DNA of 64,000 nucleotides from Siphonodentalium dalli (GCA_032622095.1 CP136061.1:254831582-254895581), one strand, 5' to 3'. Positions 47,981 to 59,012 are shown, counted from the first letter of the stretch. Made by a program: numbers and translations. Notes: generated from the sequence alone by a model not told the origin.

Positions 47981-50900
47981 ATGCAGAACCAAGAGGCACA
48001 AAATGTTTCAACTCCCAGATTTGATTGTGACAAATGTAATAGAACTTATGCAAATCATAGCTCGTTGAGGAAACACAAGATTATGCATGATGAGGATTAT
48101 ATATGTGATTTGTGCAACAAAGAGTTTAAGACAAATGAAACTTTGAGTAGACATCTCAGGAATATTCACAAAAGAGAGCCAAGAAAAAGGCAGAAAGTTG
48201 AATCGATTCAGAGCTCAAATAGAACAACAACACAAACGCCAAAAGTTGAAACGATTCAGAGCTCAAATAGAACAATACAACCACCAAATATCATTAATCA
48301 AGTTATTAATGATAGTATATCAGCAGAGGGACAATCGAATGACTCTAGTGACAGTGAACTGGAAAATGAAACTTCAGCGTTGAATAAGATTGTGACTGTG
48401 GTGAAAATTAAACCAGCAAACAGGCCGGAAACAGATGATATGATTGTGTTTTTCGCTAACAACAGAAAAAAGATTTTGACCATTCTGGAGGAAAAAATGC
48501 AGCGATATAATGGAATGAAATGGCATCTCAGTCTGTGCATTTCAATGTTCAAGCCAAGCGATGAGCAGGGTGGAGAGGATAGTGTTATAGAGACACACTT
48601 TCGAACGCAACTATTCAAGTGTGTGACCAGTGATCAATTGGACATTGCCGATATTAATACTGGGTTTCACAAAATGTTCGAATCATTCAACACCTTTATA
48701 CATAGGGGCAGTGGTTGGAGAATAAGGAGAATACAGCATTTGGATATCAGTATGGCAATGTATAAACCTTTGTCAGCCAGCAGCTATATAGCAACGCCAA
48801 GCGAGCTAACTCATTCACGATCGATAATCAATGTAGTAAACAATGATGAATACTGCTTCGTGTGGGCTGTTTTGGCTAGTGTGCACCGAAAAATGAACAA
48901 TCCGAACCGTGTGAGCACTTATTTGCCATACAAAGACAGCCTTCGGTTGAACGGATTGACTTTTCCAATGAAAATAGAAGATATCACAAAGTTTGAGCGG
49001 ATGAACAATATATCTGTGAGCGTATTTGGCTATGAGGACAAACAGGTGTTCCCTTTAAGGATAACTAATATATATCCTCCAAACGAGCCTCATGCAGACC
49101 TGCTATTGTTTCACAATGAAGATAAAACACATTATACATGTATAAAAGATTTGGATAGACTCTTAACAAGATTCAAAAGGCAAACATCACACAAGAACTA
49201 TTTTTTCTGTAGATTTTGTCTGTGTTCATTTCGAACTTGGACGGACAGGGATGCACATATGCAGGAGTGTCAAGCTTTCGGCTTTCAAAAAACCTGTTAT
49301 CCTGCAGAAAAGGATAAAATTGTGCGATTCAATGAATACAACAAAAAATTTGTAATCCCATTCTGCATCTATGCTGACCTGGAAACGACTGTTGAGCAAA
49401 TTAGCAAATGCGACCCAAACCCTGACATTTCCTCCAGCACACCATATGCAAATCTCAATCCACTCAGTTTTGGAATCAAACGTGTTTGCAAGGTGGATGA
49501 GACCTATACAAAACCTACATTTATCTATAGCTCAGACACTGGTGTTATAGACTATTTTCTAGAAAAACTATTTGAGGAGGTTGAGGAAATTGAAAGTATT
49601 TTAGAGGAAACAGCTGATATGATCATCACGGAAAAGCAGCAGCTGGACTTTGAAGCAGCAACGGAATGTTATAATTGCAATAGAAAGTTTAACGAAAACA
49701 GAAGGAAATGCCGCCACCACTGCCATGTCAGCGGGCTCTACAACGGACCCAGTTGCGATGGCTGTAATTTGCATCTCAAAGCGCCTTTATTTATTCCCGT
49801 GATTATGCACAATCTTCGTGGATTTGATTCGCATCTTATATGTCAAGCTATGGGAAAGTTCGGCGAACCTATTACATGTATACCCAATAATATGGAAAAA
49901 TATCTGTCTTTCAGTATAGGAAAATTACGCTTTATCGACTCTTATCAATTTTTGAACGCATCGCTGGAGACGCTGGTAGAAAACTTGAAAGACTTTGACA
50001 ACTATAATTTTCCTTATCTAAATGATGAGGGATTCACACCTGAACAATGCAATTTGCTCAAGAGGAAAGGTGTATACTTCTATGAGTATGTCACATCAGT
50101 AAATGTGTTTGGTGAAACGAAACTTCCGGAAAAGGACAAATTTTACAACAAAATGACAGAAAGTAATATTACTGATTCAGAATATCAACATGCCCACAAT
50201 GTTTGGACCAAATTCAATATGAAAAATCTGGGCGACTACCATGATCTTTATTTAAAAAGTGATGTCTGTTTGTTAGCCTGTGTATTTGAACAGTTTCGAG
50301 ATATCTGCTATCAGTACTATGGTCTGGATACCCACCATTTCTATTCTGCTCCAGGTTATAGTTGGAGTGCAATGCTCTTAAAAACTGATGCCGAATTTGA
50401 GCTTATAACTGATCCTGATCAGTACATTTTCTTCGAAAAGGGAATAAGAGGCGGAATTTCCTGCATAACACAGCGATTTGCAGAGGCCAATAATAAATAT
50501 ATAGGCGAAAGTTATGATACAACACAAGAAACATCCTATGTCGCATCATACGATGCTAATAATTTATACGGGTGGAGTCAATGTCAACCAATGCCATATC
50601 GCTCATTTCAATTCTTGACTCAAGAGGAAATAAGCAATTTGGACATCAGTTCAATAGCTTTTGATGACAAACATGGATATGTGCTAGAAGTTGATCTAGA
50701 GTACCCAGAACATCTACATGATACGCACAACTGCTATCCACTGGCTGTTGAGCGACGCCGTTGTGACTTTGATGAAATTTCGCAATATAGTCAGCAGCTA
50801 TGGCGTTTGCATAATGGAGATGCCAAATTCCATACCACAGAAAAACTAGTGTTAACATTATATGATAAACAACATTATATTATTCACTACAAAAATCTGC

Positions 50901-51826
50901 AACAGTGTCTGGAGTTGGGACTCAAGTTGAAAAAAATTCACAGAGTGTTACGTTTTGAACAAAAACGTATTCTCAAACCATATATCGACTTTAACACACA
51001 AAAGCGAGCCGAAGCTAAAAATGCCACTGAAAAATTTATATTCAAACTCTTGAATGTGTCGATATATGGAAAGGCTCTCGAAAATGTTCGAGGAAGGGTG
51101 AATATTTCATTAATAAATAATGAACACAAATTGAGAAAATATATATCAAAACCATCATTCAAACGTTTTGAGATTTTTAATAATGACTTGGTTGGAGTTG
51201 AATGCAGCAAAGTGAAACTCGTTTTGAACAAACCAGTCTATCTCGGATTCGCAATTCTGGAATTATCAAAGTATTTGATGTATGATTTTCACTACAACTA
51301 TATTAAAAAACTGTATGGTGAGAATGCAAAATTATTATTCACCGACACAGACTCTTTGACCTATCATGTGAAGTGTGAGGATATTTATAATGATATGTTA
51401 CAAAACAAAGAACTGTTTGACACCAGCAACTATGATAAAGACCACTTTTTATACAGCAGTGACAACAAGGCCCAAGTTGGGTTAATGAAAGATGAATCTT
51501 ATGGTATACCAATAAAGAGCTTTTGTGGACTTCGCTCTAAAGTATATGCATATTGCTATGGCGATACTGAGAAAAGAAGAGCGAAGGGAATTGTTAGAGG
51601 TGATCAAAAACTGAAATTTGTTGACTATTACAATTGTTTGTTTGGAAATACAGACAAGACAATGTGTAGGTTCAACAGAATTTTGAGCAAGAAACACCAA
51701 CTTTTTTGCACACATATAAATAAACGCGCCCTGAGTGCATTTGATGACAAGCGATATATTGCAGATAATGGCATCACCACACTCAGCTTTGGCCATTATG
51801 CTATTCAGTATAATACCCAAAGTTAG
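47981..51826 (+). CDS. POLB: Protein-primed-type DNA polymerase B, 1281 residues
   Basis: Family B polymerase of the Polinton type. From the N-terminus: two C2H2 zinc fingers (C16, C19, H32, H36; C42, C45, H58, H63); a duplicated low-complexity linker (IQSSNRT twice, near 73-95); an OTU/papain-like region with C292 (YCFVWAVL) and H384 (HYTCIKDL); a third Cys-His finger near 408-430; 3'-5' exonuclease motifs with D466/E468 (DLET), D616 (LRGFDSH) and D761 (LKSDV). A Cys/His cluster resembling an endonuclease VII zinc motif sits near 562-598. Polymerase motifs are D858 (DANNLYG), LNVSIYG (1025-1030) and D1122-T-D1124. It would copy the linear element from its ends, presumably with a protein primer. 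It is uninterrupted, and all catalytic acids I looked for are present. Confidence 0.95.
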   Translation: MQNQEAQNVSTPRFDCDKCNRTYANHSSLRKHKIMHDEDYICDLCNKEFKTNETLSRHLRNIHKREPRKRQKVESIQSSNRTTTQTPKVETIQSSNRTIQPPNIINQVINDSISAEGQSNDSSDSELENETSALNKIVTVVKIKPANRPETDDMIVFFANNRKKILTILEEKMQRYNGMKWHLSLCISMFKPSDEQGGEDSVIETHFRTQLFKCVTSDQLDIADINTGFHKMFESFNTFIHRGSGWRIRRIQHLDISMAMYKPLSASSYIATPSELTHSRSIINVVNNDEYCFVWAVLASVHRKMNNPNRVSTYLPYKDSLRLNGLTFPMKIEDITKFERMNNISVSVFGYEDKQVFPLRITNIYPPNEPHADLLLFHNEDKTHYTCIKDLDRLLTRFKRQTSHKNYFFCRFCLCSFRTWTDRDAHMQECQAFGFQKTCYPAEKDKIVRFNEYNKKFVIPFCIYADLETTVEQISKCDPNPDISSSTPYANLNPLSFGIKRVCKVDETYTKPTFIYSSDTGVIDYFLEKLFEEVEEIESILEETADMIITEKQQLDFEAATECYNCNRKFNENRRKCRHHCHVSGLYNGPSCDGCNLHLKAPLFIPVIMHNLRGFDSHLICQAMGKFGEPITCIPNNMEKYLSFSIGKLRFIDSYQFLNASLETLVENLKDFDNYNFPYLNDEGFTPEQCNLLKRKGVYFYEYVTSVNVFGETKLPEKDKFYNKMTESNITDSEYQHAHNVWTKFNMKNLGDYHDLYLKSDVCLLACVFEQFRDICYQYYGLDTHHFYSAPGYSWSAMLLKTDAEFELITDPDQYIFFEKGIRGGISCITQRFAEANNKYIGESYDTTQETSYVASYDANNLYGWSQCQPMPYRSFQFLTQEEISNLDISSIAFDDKHGYVLEVDLEYPEHLHDTHNCYPLAVERRRCDFDEISQYSQQLWRLHNGDAKFHTTEKLVLTLYDKQHYIIHYKNLQQCLELGLKLKKIHRVLRFEQKRILKPYIDFNTQKRAEAKNATEKFIFKLLNVSIYGKALENVRGRVNISLINNEHKLRKYISKPSFKRFEIFNNDLVGVECSKVKLVLNKPVYLGFAILELSKYLMYDFHYNYIKKLYGENAKLLFTDTDSLTYHVKCEDIYNDMLQNKELFDTSNYDKDHFLYSSDNKAQVGLMKDESYGIPIKSFCGLRSKVYAYCYGDTEKRRAKGIVRGDQKLKFVDYYNCLFGNTDKTMCRFNRILSKKHQLFCTHINKRALSAFDDKRYIADNGITTLSFGHYAIQYNTQS

Positions 51827-52095
51827 TGGAAGTGAATTATTAATATTAGAGGCCTTTGGTTTCAAATTCTGCACACTTAGTCATCCACATGCACACAGCG
51901 CACTGTAAACTTCATCATTGATCTATATAGTTTGTGGAGGAAAAATATTAATTTGCAAACAATATGTATTATATTGTATTCTAATATACGCAACCACCTT
52001 TATCAGTGAACTGATGTCATTCCTTGCATATATAGGTCAATAGTCATATATTATATGTTGAACAGATATTGAAATATACTGAAAATAAAGGGAGA

Positions 52096-52339
52096 CTGTA
52101 CCTAAAACCGGCTATTTATCTTAGGGAGGCTCATATCTTGCTATATGGTGTTTGAAATTGATCAACTAAGCACATTGGTGCATACTTTGTTTTCATTCCC
52201 GACTCAAATTGAATATATATTGATTCAATTTGAGTCAGGAATGAAAACAAAGTACATCAATGTGCTTAGTTGCTAAATTTCGTTCACCATATAGTAAGAA
52301 ATGTGTCTCCCTAAGATGAATATCTGGATTTAGTTACAG
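52096..52339. repeat. Foldback hairpin inside the Polinton
   Basis: Ends CTGTACCTAAAACC / GGATTTAGTTACAG. Arms pair through AAGCACATTGGTGCATACTTTG and its inverse, with the centre at ATTGAATATATATTGATTCAAT. About 244 bp, non-coding. Confidence 0.8.
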
Positions 52340-53532
52340 TGGGCCCTTTTAACAGCAGTTATACAAATATATATATAAAATATATAAAAATATATAAATA
52401 AAGAGCAAAACATTTGTACTAGAGCTGTACTTTATACTGATTAAATATGTCCTGACTGATATAACGCTTAGTTGAAAAGACTAAAATTTAGCAAAATCTC
52501 TTTATTAACCAAGACTTGTTTCTTTCTTTTTTTTTTTGTGAACAATACCATGCACGGTTTATAAGTCACTTTTTTTTATTTCTTTCTTTTTTTTTTGTTG
52601 CAATTTTCTGAAACAAAATTGAGACTATATTACAACTTGACATATTGTTTAAATTTTTTTTTTTTTTTTAATTTTTTTTTTTTTGCGGTTTGCAGTTTGA
52701 TAGTAATAAATCAGTCAGGATATCTTTAACCACAACACGTCTGTATATCCATATGAGGTAGACTGATAAATTTGAAAAGAAAACAGTTATTAGCTGTTCC
52801 AACCTACAAATAAATAAATAGGAATAAAGTAGTTAACATCGTTCCATTTATAAAAAAATGGGTTATATATCACAATTCAAGTGACTAAAACAAGAAATAC
52901 AAACAACATTATTTACAGTGATTGATCAACAAAGTTGAACAAACTATAGTGCATATTTACATGAGGTAGACTGACAAACATCTCAAAATGCTGTTAAATA
53001 TCTCTTAGATTCCTAGTTATTCGATTGTATGACTGTGAATAGACAAAAGGAGTGCTAAATTTGTAGGGAGTTCATATTGCTAAGAGAACAGTTTTTTTTT
53101 TTATTATTTTAACTGTTCAAACCTACAAATGGACTATATATCACAATCCAAATGGCTGTTTTAGTTAAACTATGTCAGGTGCAACAGCATACAAACACCT
53201 ATTTTCCAACACCAAATATTAAGTTTGGTTTCTGACTACATTTTAAGAAATCTGACTTAGAAGCCTATTTGTTTGTGCACTCAATTTGCTGAGTTCAGAA
53301 TAATAAGAACATCAAGTTTTCAACTATTATCTGTTTAATCCCACAGATGAATAAATAGGAATAAAGAAGATAATAGTGTCAACCCAGTTGTAAGAGGACT
53401 TACATATCAAATGTCAAATGTCAGATTTCGAGTGAACAAATGTATAGTATAATGACTGCTAACGTATGTGCAGAATATACATGTTTGCAAAAAATATTGT
53501 GCGTTTTGGGATTCGCAAAATAATTTCCTCAT

Positions 53533-53741
53533 CAAGCCTTGAAATAGGGTGTCCGTCATTTGCAGAATGAGGTCCATAGAGGGCGAATTTAGTGATACTA
53601 CCCCGTATAGCAAGCTAGCATCACCAAATTCACTCTCTGGGAAACCTCATTCTACTGAGACATAGTGGGCTAGCATCACCAAATTCACCCTCTGATAAAC
53701 ATCATTCTGCAAATGACAGACATCCTATTTCAAGGATTGTT
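53533..53741. repeat. Imperfect hairpin inside the Polinton
   Basis: Left arm TTGAAATAGGGTGTCCGTCA and right arm ending GACATCCTATTTCAA pair. The CTAGCATCACCAAATTCAC word is duplicated on the right side. Confidence 0.75.
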
Positions 53742-54710
53742 CCTCATACTCTGAATGTATATAAATATCAGTGAACAGTTCATAATAGATGAGGAATAAT
53801 GGTCAATTCTGATCAGTCAAATTGAGAGTTTGCCATAATTATTTAACAATATGTTTAAACACTGTGTTCCCTTTGTAGAACGTAAATTTATAAAAATGTT
53901 TATAAAAAATAAACGTAACTAGTAAACAAACAAAAATAAAAGAAAAACAAATCAACAGTATTTACAGTGTTTGTTCATATATATTTTGCAAATTGTGTCG
54001 CTAGTATTTTTCATTTGTTTTGAAATTAAGGTACCTTTAAGAACAAAATGTGCTTTGTCACCAATGTACACAGAAATATTGTTGCTATTTCACATGAAAG
54101 TAATACCACCAAAGAAAATTAAGGCACCTTTAAGCACAAAATGTGCTTTGTAACCAAGGTATACAGAAATATTGTTGCTATTTGACATGAAAGTAATAAC
54201 ACCTAAGATTGTGTTTGGTTTGACAGACAAACTCCTTGTAAATAAATATGCCTTCATATATTTGTGTTAAACATAAAATAAATCAATATTCGGCTGGTAA
54301 TGAACTGTTGTTTTCCTTGATTAAATATTAAAAGTCCTATCAATTCCATGCCATAGTATTACAATATGTTTTATTGGACACTTATTGTGAGTTTAAGTAG
54401 ACAATATACCAGCAACCAGGTGTGAAATATAACCAGAAACCTTCTAACAATAGACATGTTGTAGGTGATTTGACACATTTAACCCTTTCATTATACCAAC
54501 ATTGATGGTGCAGCATTAGCAATACTGTGTCAATGCATTCTCCTATATATATATGTATCTTCCAGTGAGATATGCCCAATATATAAGAAAATATATTGGC
54601 ACAGAATTTCCAAAAAAAACAAAACAAAAAAAAATTAGACAGTTCAGTGAAATACAGAAGTTTACTGTTTGTAAAGAACTGCAATATTACTGTTTGTAAA
54701 CTACAAGATT

Positions 54711-55097
54711 TAAAGGTGTTCAATCCTATATTACTATTTGTTTGGCTTTGAGGGGGTAAAAAATATTTGATTTGAGTCGAGGAACCTACCAATTAACACT
54801 CAGGGTGAACAGCTATGGATATTTGAATTTTCATTAATTCTATTTTTTCTGTCCCAGAACACAGACAAATTTGCGTTATTATTACCACTTGATTTTAGAG
54901 TTACCCATCCTTGTCTGTTTGAATAGTGTTTTGGTGTTCACATTTCGAGCAAATTACGAAGGTAAGGTTTCATCTCGAGAAAATAACAAATTTAAAAAAA
55001 ACAATATCTAATGACTGCAAGCTTTGTTTGATAGGTTCCTCAACTCAAATCAAATATTTTTTACCCTCAAAGCCAAATAAATAGTAATATAGGACCC
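54711..55097. repeat. Foldback inside the Polinton, ATATTACTATTTGTTTGGC arms
   Basis: 54723-54790 and 55033-55096 are inverted copies (TTTGGCTTTGAGGG and its inverse CCCTCAAAGCCAAA). They flank about 240 bp of unique sequence. A separate inverted pair lies at 55249-55292 / 55358-55402 (TGTACCATTCGG words). Confidence 0.75.
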
Positions 55098-55875
55098 ACT
55101 GTTCGGTTTGTTGATGTTGGAGTCTGTTGAGATGGGGAACCCTCTGATCGGATTGAATACCTTTAATAAGTTATTAGTTTGGTGAAATAAAAAGTTGTTA
55201 ATAAAGCTGAAAAGACTCATTCTCGCCAATAAAAAAGTGCTGAAAGGGAAATCAGGTTTTGAAAATGTACCGAATGGTACACATGGGGGTTGAAAACTCA
55301 TTCTAAATCACTTTTAGTTTTCATGTCTGACTACATACATACGTTAGTGCTGATCACAAACCCCTGTGTACCATTCGGCACATTTTCAAAACCTGGAATA
55401 CCTTCAGCACTTGTGTTAGAAAAAAAAATAAAAAATTTGTACAGTCTGACACACAAAAGATTTCTAACAGCTGAATAGCCCTAAATAAGTTAATCTATAA
55501 TCGCACTGACCAAAAATATTCTATATAGATTAACACTAGGATTTCAAATATGAACTAAACAAGTTGTTCACCTCCTACTAGTATCTTAACATCATTCCTT
55601 TGGAGTTACTGTTTTAGTATTTTGTTTTTTTTAATATAGCTAAATGGGGGTTAAGCCATATACTAAAATAGTTGGTATTGCCAAGTTTCACACCCCATTT
55701 GTCAGTCATAATTTTGCGTGTGCTCTTACTGTTTGTTTTTTTTTATTAACACAGAGTTTTATAGTTATAGTCTGTTTAGGCACTAAGACAAAAGCAAAAT
55801 ATGCGAATTACTGTTTGCGTAGGTACAAAGACCATGGACATGTTAGGACACAACATGAATTTATGATAGACCTGT

Positions 55876-55882
55876 TATAAAA
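55876..55882 (+). promoter_or_regulatory. TATA box of the spliced PC4-like gene
   Basis: TATAAAA lies about 30 bases before an initiator-like TCATTCAGTT (about 55908-55917). It places the transcription start after the ATG at 55889 and so selects the ATG at 55931 as the first codon. Confidence 0.6.
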
Positions 55883-55930
55883 GCCCATATGGTATTCCAT
55901 TTACTAGTCATTCAGTTTTCAACTTCAAAT

Positions 55931-58413
55931 ATGGCGGATAATATTGCACCAGCAACAACTGAGTCATACGAGAAAAAGTTTGATCACTTTGCACTCAAGA
56001 TCACTTTGTTTCGAGGAAAACCCTATTTGCACATATTTAACAATGATCCTGACCTTGTTCAGGAAGAGGAGCCTTATATTTCTTTGAACTTAAAGGAAGC
56101 CGAAAAGCTGGAAAGGCAGAGAAGTGATTTGGAAAAAAACATGACAAAGGTGAATATCATGCCAATCACCAGTGTCTATAGGGCATTGGTGAACAGCGCC
56201 AGAGCATTTAAAGTTGTCAAAATATACAATGACAAAGGAAAAGTGAAAGTAAATCTGCAGCAGGAGGTGACAAAACCCGGGGAAACACCGCGATATGGGA
56301 AAGTGGCGTTCGACAAGGACTCGTTCCTAGTATTCCAGCGGATTCCATTTCTAATGAAAATGAAATCGATGATTCCATCAGAACAGGAAACTATTAAAAA
56401 CGTAAGTAAACAATATTTTTTTTTTTTGCAACACTATAGTCAAAGCATATTTCCTAAACAGTAGAGAAAATTATATTGCTGTGAAATCTCAAGTGTTAAT
56501 TTATAGTGAATATTTAAAATTTGGCATATACCAGACCCAATTAATTTGTTTTTAACTCAAGATCGATAGTATGTTAGTCTGTTAGGCTGCTGTCTTAACC
56601 TTGTTGATCTCCTGAGTTTGGGCTGTTGATTTACTGCTGGATGAATTAGTCTATATAGAAAGTCAACAGCGCGTATAAACCACTGATAGTTTTGAATAAA
56701 TATCCTGAATCTTCTCAACGCAGCGATAAATAGACACAGAACAATGCCTGCAAATAAGTGAAAAAATAAATTAGGTCTGGTATATGATGGAAATTGACAA
56801 TAGCAAACAGGTTCAGTTCACAGGTATATTCAGGCTGAATATTAATCATTTTTTATTGTTGATCCGACTCTATTGGTTGGAACTTGAAACATGGTCACAC
56901 TTTCATCGTCCAACATTTTTGTTACATTGTATCGATTCCGTTTCCTCTTGATGCACCATATCAATAGGACGATTACAGCAGCACACACTGCTATGATAGC
57001 ACATATCAAGATTATCCACTTTCCTGAAGATTAAATATTGAGAGTTAGCTTGCACGAAAAAGAAATAAGATTACAACAGCTGTGTATAATTGGCAAATTT
57101 AGATACTTTTAATATAGTTATAATTTAGAATATGCCAATATCATAAACATCTACTTTGATTACATACCTTGAAGAATATACTTTTCAACAAATGAAAAAG
57201 CCAGGGCACAAAATAAATATAAAAACAAACAAAAACTGACATTTCCTTATGCAGTAATGCCCTAATTAATCACCTGCATAGCCACATCAGAATTATAGTT
57301 GACATTTTAAGGATTTAGTGGAAAAAATGGATGGTTGCCATTCTCTTTTGAGCTTTCTGATAAATGTCAACAAACCATATTTCCGACTAAACCTGAAAAC
57401 GCTAACCGTAGTTCTGCTGTGGTTATGGAGTTGATTAATTAGGACATTACTGTACATGAACAAGTGATATAGTAGTTCATATAAATGTACCTTGAAGAGC
57501 ATTTGCAGCATCTGGCATAAAGGCATCAGTTGAGTTTGGGTTACTGATAAAGCTGGTGCCTGGTATTGATGACCTTGGTTTGTGTGTGGTTGTACGCTTT
57601 GTGTCACTATATGTCTTGACAGTTGACATCATATTATAATCTGGGCCAGTTTCCACTGCTGACAGTTGCTACAAAATAATAGCATAAATAATAATATGAA
57701 TAGTAAATTAAAAGTATATAAATTTATTTGCAGGAAATGAAAGCAGTATCAAAACAGTTGAGAGAAGGGGCAATTGATATTTTAGAATTGGAGAGCACCA
57801 ACTTAAAAGTATCCCACAAAAGGAAAAAGATGACACTAGAGGCAGGATGTCCAAAAAAAGCAAAGAGAGATACAGCAGAAGCAGGAAGCTCAAAAGATGT
57901 CATGAACTTTGACTGCTTCATTGTTGATGAGGCTGCGGTTGACCAGTAAGTATACATTTTTTTTTTAAAGTAAAAACATTTTTTATAAATCAATTAGTAA
58001 TTATCCCACAAAAAAAAAAACAAAAACAAAAAAACAAAAACAAAACAGATTCATAATTATTGGTAAGACTCATATTTAATATTAGCACCCCATATGGGGG
58101 AAACAGGGCATGGTGTATTGACCATGGTAAACACACTATTATTTAAATAACTTATATTTTGTTGAAGTTTGTAATTGCTGTTTTTTATTTATTAATACTT
58201 TGTGTTGCTTCGATGTTTTATTTATTATACGATGGAATGCAGCAGGTGTATGAAACAAACAATACATGTGCTTAGTGACACACACACGCCTCTGTTGATA
58301 TTTACAATAAATACAATTTGCAATTTGTTTGAACATTCAGTGAGATATACGAGGACAGTGATGAACCAACCGACAATGGTGACACAACAGAGTTCAGTGA
58401 AGAGACTGAATAG
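55931..58413 (+). CDS. Spliced PC4-like, acidic-tailed protein (candidate ssDNA-binding), about 251 residues
   Basis: Three exons by splice signals: 55931-56401, 57734-57945 and 58341-58413 (stop TAG 58411-58413). Donors are GTAAGT at 56402 and 57946. Acceptors are TTTGCAG before 57734 and CATTCAG before 58341. Phases agree (0 then 2), and the summed exons are an exact multiple of three. Residues 20-65 contain KITLFRGKPYLHI followed by EEPYISLNLKEAEKL, a beta-strand then helix layout like the PC4 / p15 ssDNA-binding fold and like the small gene at 42315. Exon 2 has two basic clusters (SHKRKKM, PKKAKR) that could be nuclear signals. The last exon is strongly acidic, a feature of many ssDNA-binding proteins. 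Function is inferred. Exons 2-3 lie inside the first intron of the opposite-strand gene. Confidence 0.7.
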
Positions 58414-58954
58414 GACAGAGTTTAAAGGTAATGCAGTATATCATTTTCCCAGACAATAACTTGTTTAATTTTTGTCAGCAGGTCTGGGTGAAACAGCAAT
58501 TTAATCGTTCAGTCTATAAGGCCATTTGCACTACAATTATCTTTTTCACAATCTACACAACATGGTCTTAAAGTTTTATCTTAAATATGGCACAATATTA
58601 TTTGCGATGCAGGTGGAAACTTACCGAACAATAATCAGTATTGCCGTCAACAACGACATTCAAATCGCAAACAGGGCATATTGGTGTGCTGGCATCGTCG
58701 ATCGCCAGGGTGATAACAGACTCAAGAAATTTACAATCTTGAATGTCTAGTTTGTTCAGACCGATGAGTCTCAATTTGGTGATACTCCATTCGATGTTGC
58801 TGGTCACTACAACAGATTTGCCTGTTGCAAAACACACTATCTCGGTTGCGCCTGCGTCTGTGGTTCTGTGGCAGCTGGTCGAGTCGATGAGCTCGTTGAG
58901 CGTTATGGCTCCAACAGCCGCAATTGTCATAAAAAATGACAGCATGAAGAACAT
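56842..58954 (-). CDS. Spliced type I membrane protein, about 229 residues
   Basis: Three exons read leftward: 58954-58625, 57668-57491 and 57023-56842 (stop TAA). Donor GTAAGT follows exon 1 and GTACAT follows exon 2; acceptors are TTTTGTAG and ATCTTCAG. Phases agree (0, then 1), and the exons sum to 690 bases. Residues 1-16 are a signal peptide (MFFMLSFFMTIAAVGA). The ectodomain has six cysteines (28, 41, 74, 93, 96, 109) and a Leu-periodic stretch at 58-83 that recalls one or two leucine-rich repeats. Exon 2 is a Ser/Thr/Pro-rich stalk with one Asn-Ser-Thr glycosylation site (N155). Residues 172-194 are a transmembrane helix, followed by KRKRNR and a 30-residue tail. It is likely a surface protein of the element's virion or of the host cell membrane. 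No family match is claimed. The ATG at 58981 is an alternative start. Confidence 0.7.
57252..57452. mobile_element. Small TA-type MITE inside both introns
   Basis: Inverted ends TGCAGTAATGCCCTAATTAA and TTAATTAGGACATTACTGTA (about 25 bp), flanked by TA-like dinucleotides. It lies in intron 1 of the rightward gene and intron 2 of the leftward gene, so neither coding sequence is disturbed. It shares its CAGTAAT end with the element at 59832-60043. Confidence 0.7.
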
Positions 58955-59012
58955 TTTGGTAGTTATTGAACACTTCAGCATCAAAAAAATAAACAAAACC
59001 TGATCACGTGCG

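Larger units (their letters stand above)
51827..55875. other. Non-coding right arm of the Polinton, part 1
   Basis: AT-rich with many poly-T tracts and no convincing gene. It contains the hairpins listed separately, a tandem duplication of about 105 bp (54030-54190, CACAAAATGTGCTTTGT in each copy) and a degenerate copy of the hairpin MITE module (54480-54610, TTAACCCTTTCATTATACC start). Confidence 0.55.

Noticed and set aside
54382-54792. 136-codon minus-strand frame in the Polinton right arm
   Set aside because: It runs through a foldback arm and a decayed hairpin MITE module, is low-complexity Phe/Leu-rich, and has no recognisable motif.
55889-56464. Unspliced 191-codon reading of the right-arm gene
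   Set aside because: The ATG at 55889 lies between a TATA box and the likely transcription start, and a consensus GTAAGT at 56402 joins in phase to two downstream exons. The codons after the donor are low-complexity Phe-rich sequence.
57293-57607. 104-codon minus-strand frame as a separate gene
   Set aside because: It lies in a different frame from the predicted exon 2 of the membrane-protein gene and runs into the MITE at 57252-57452.
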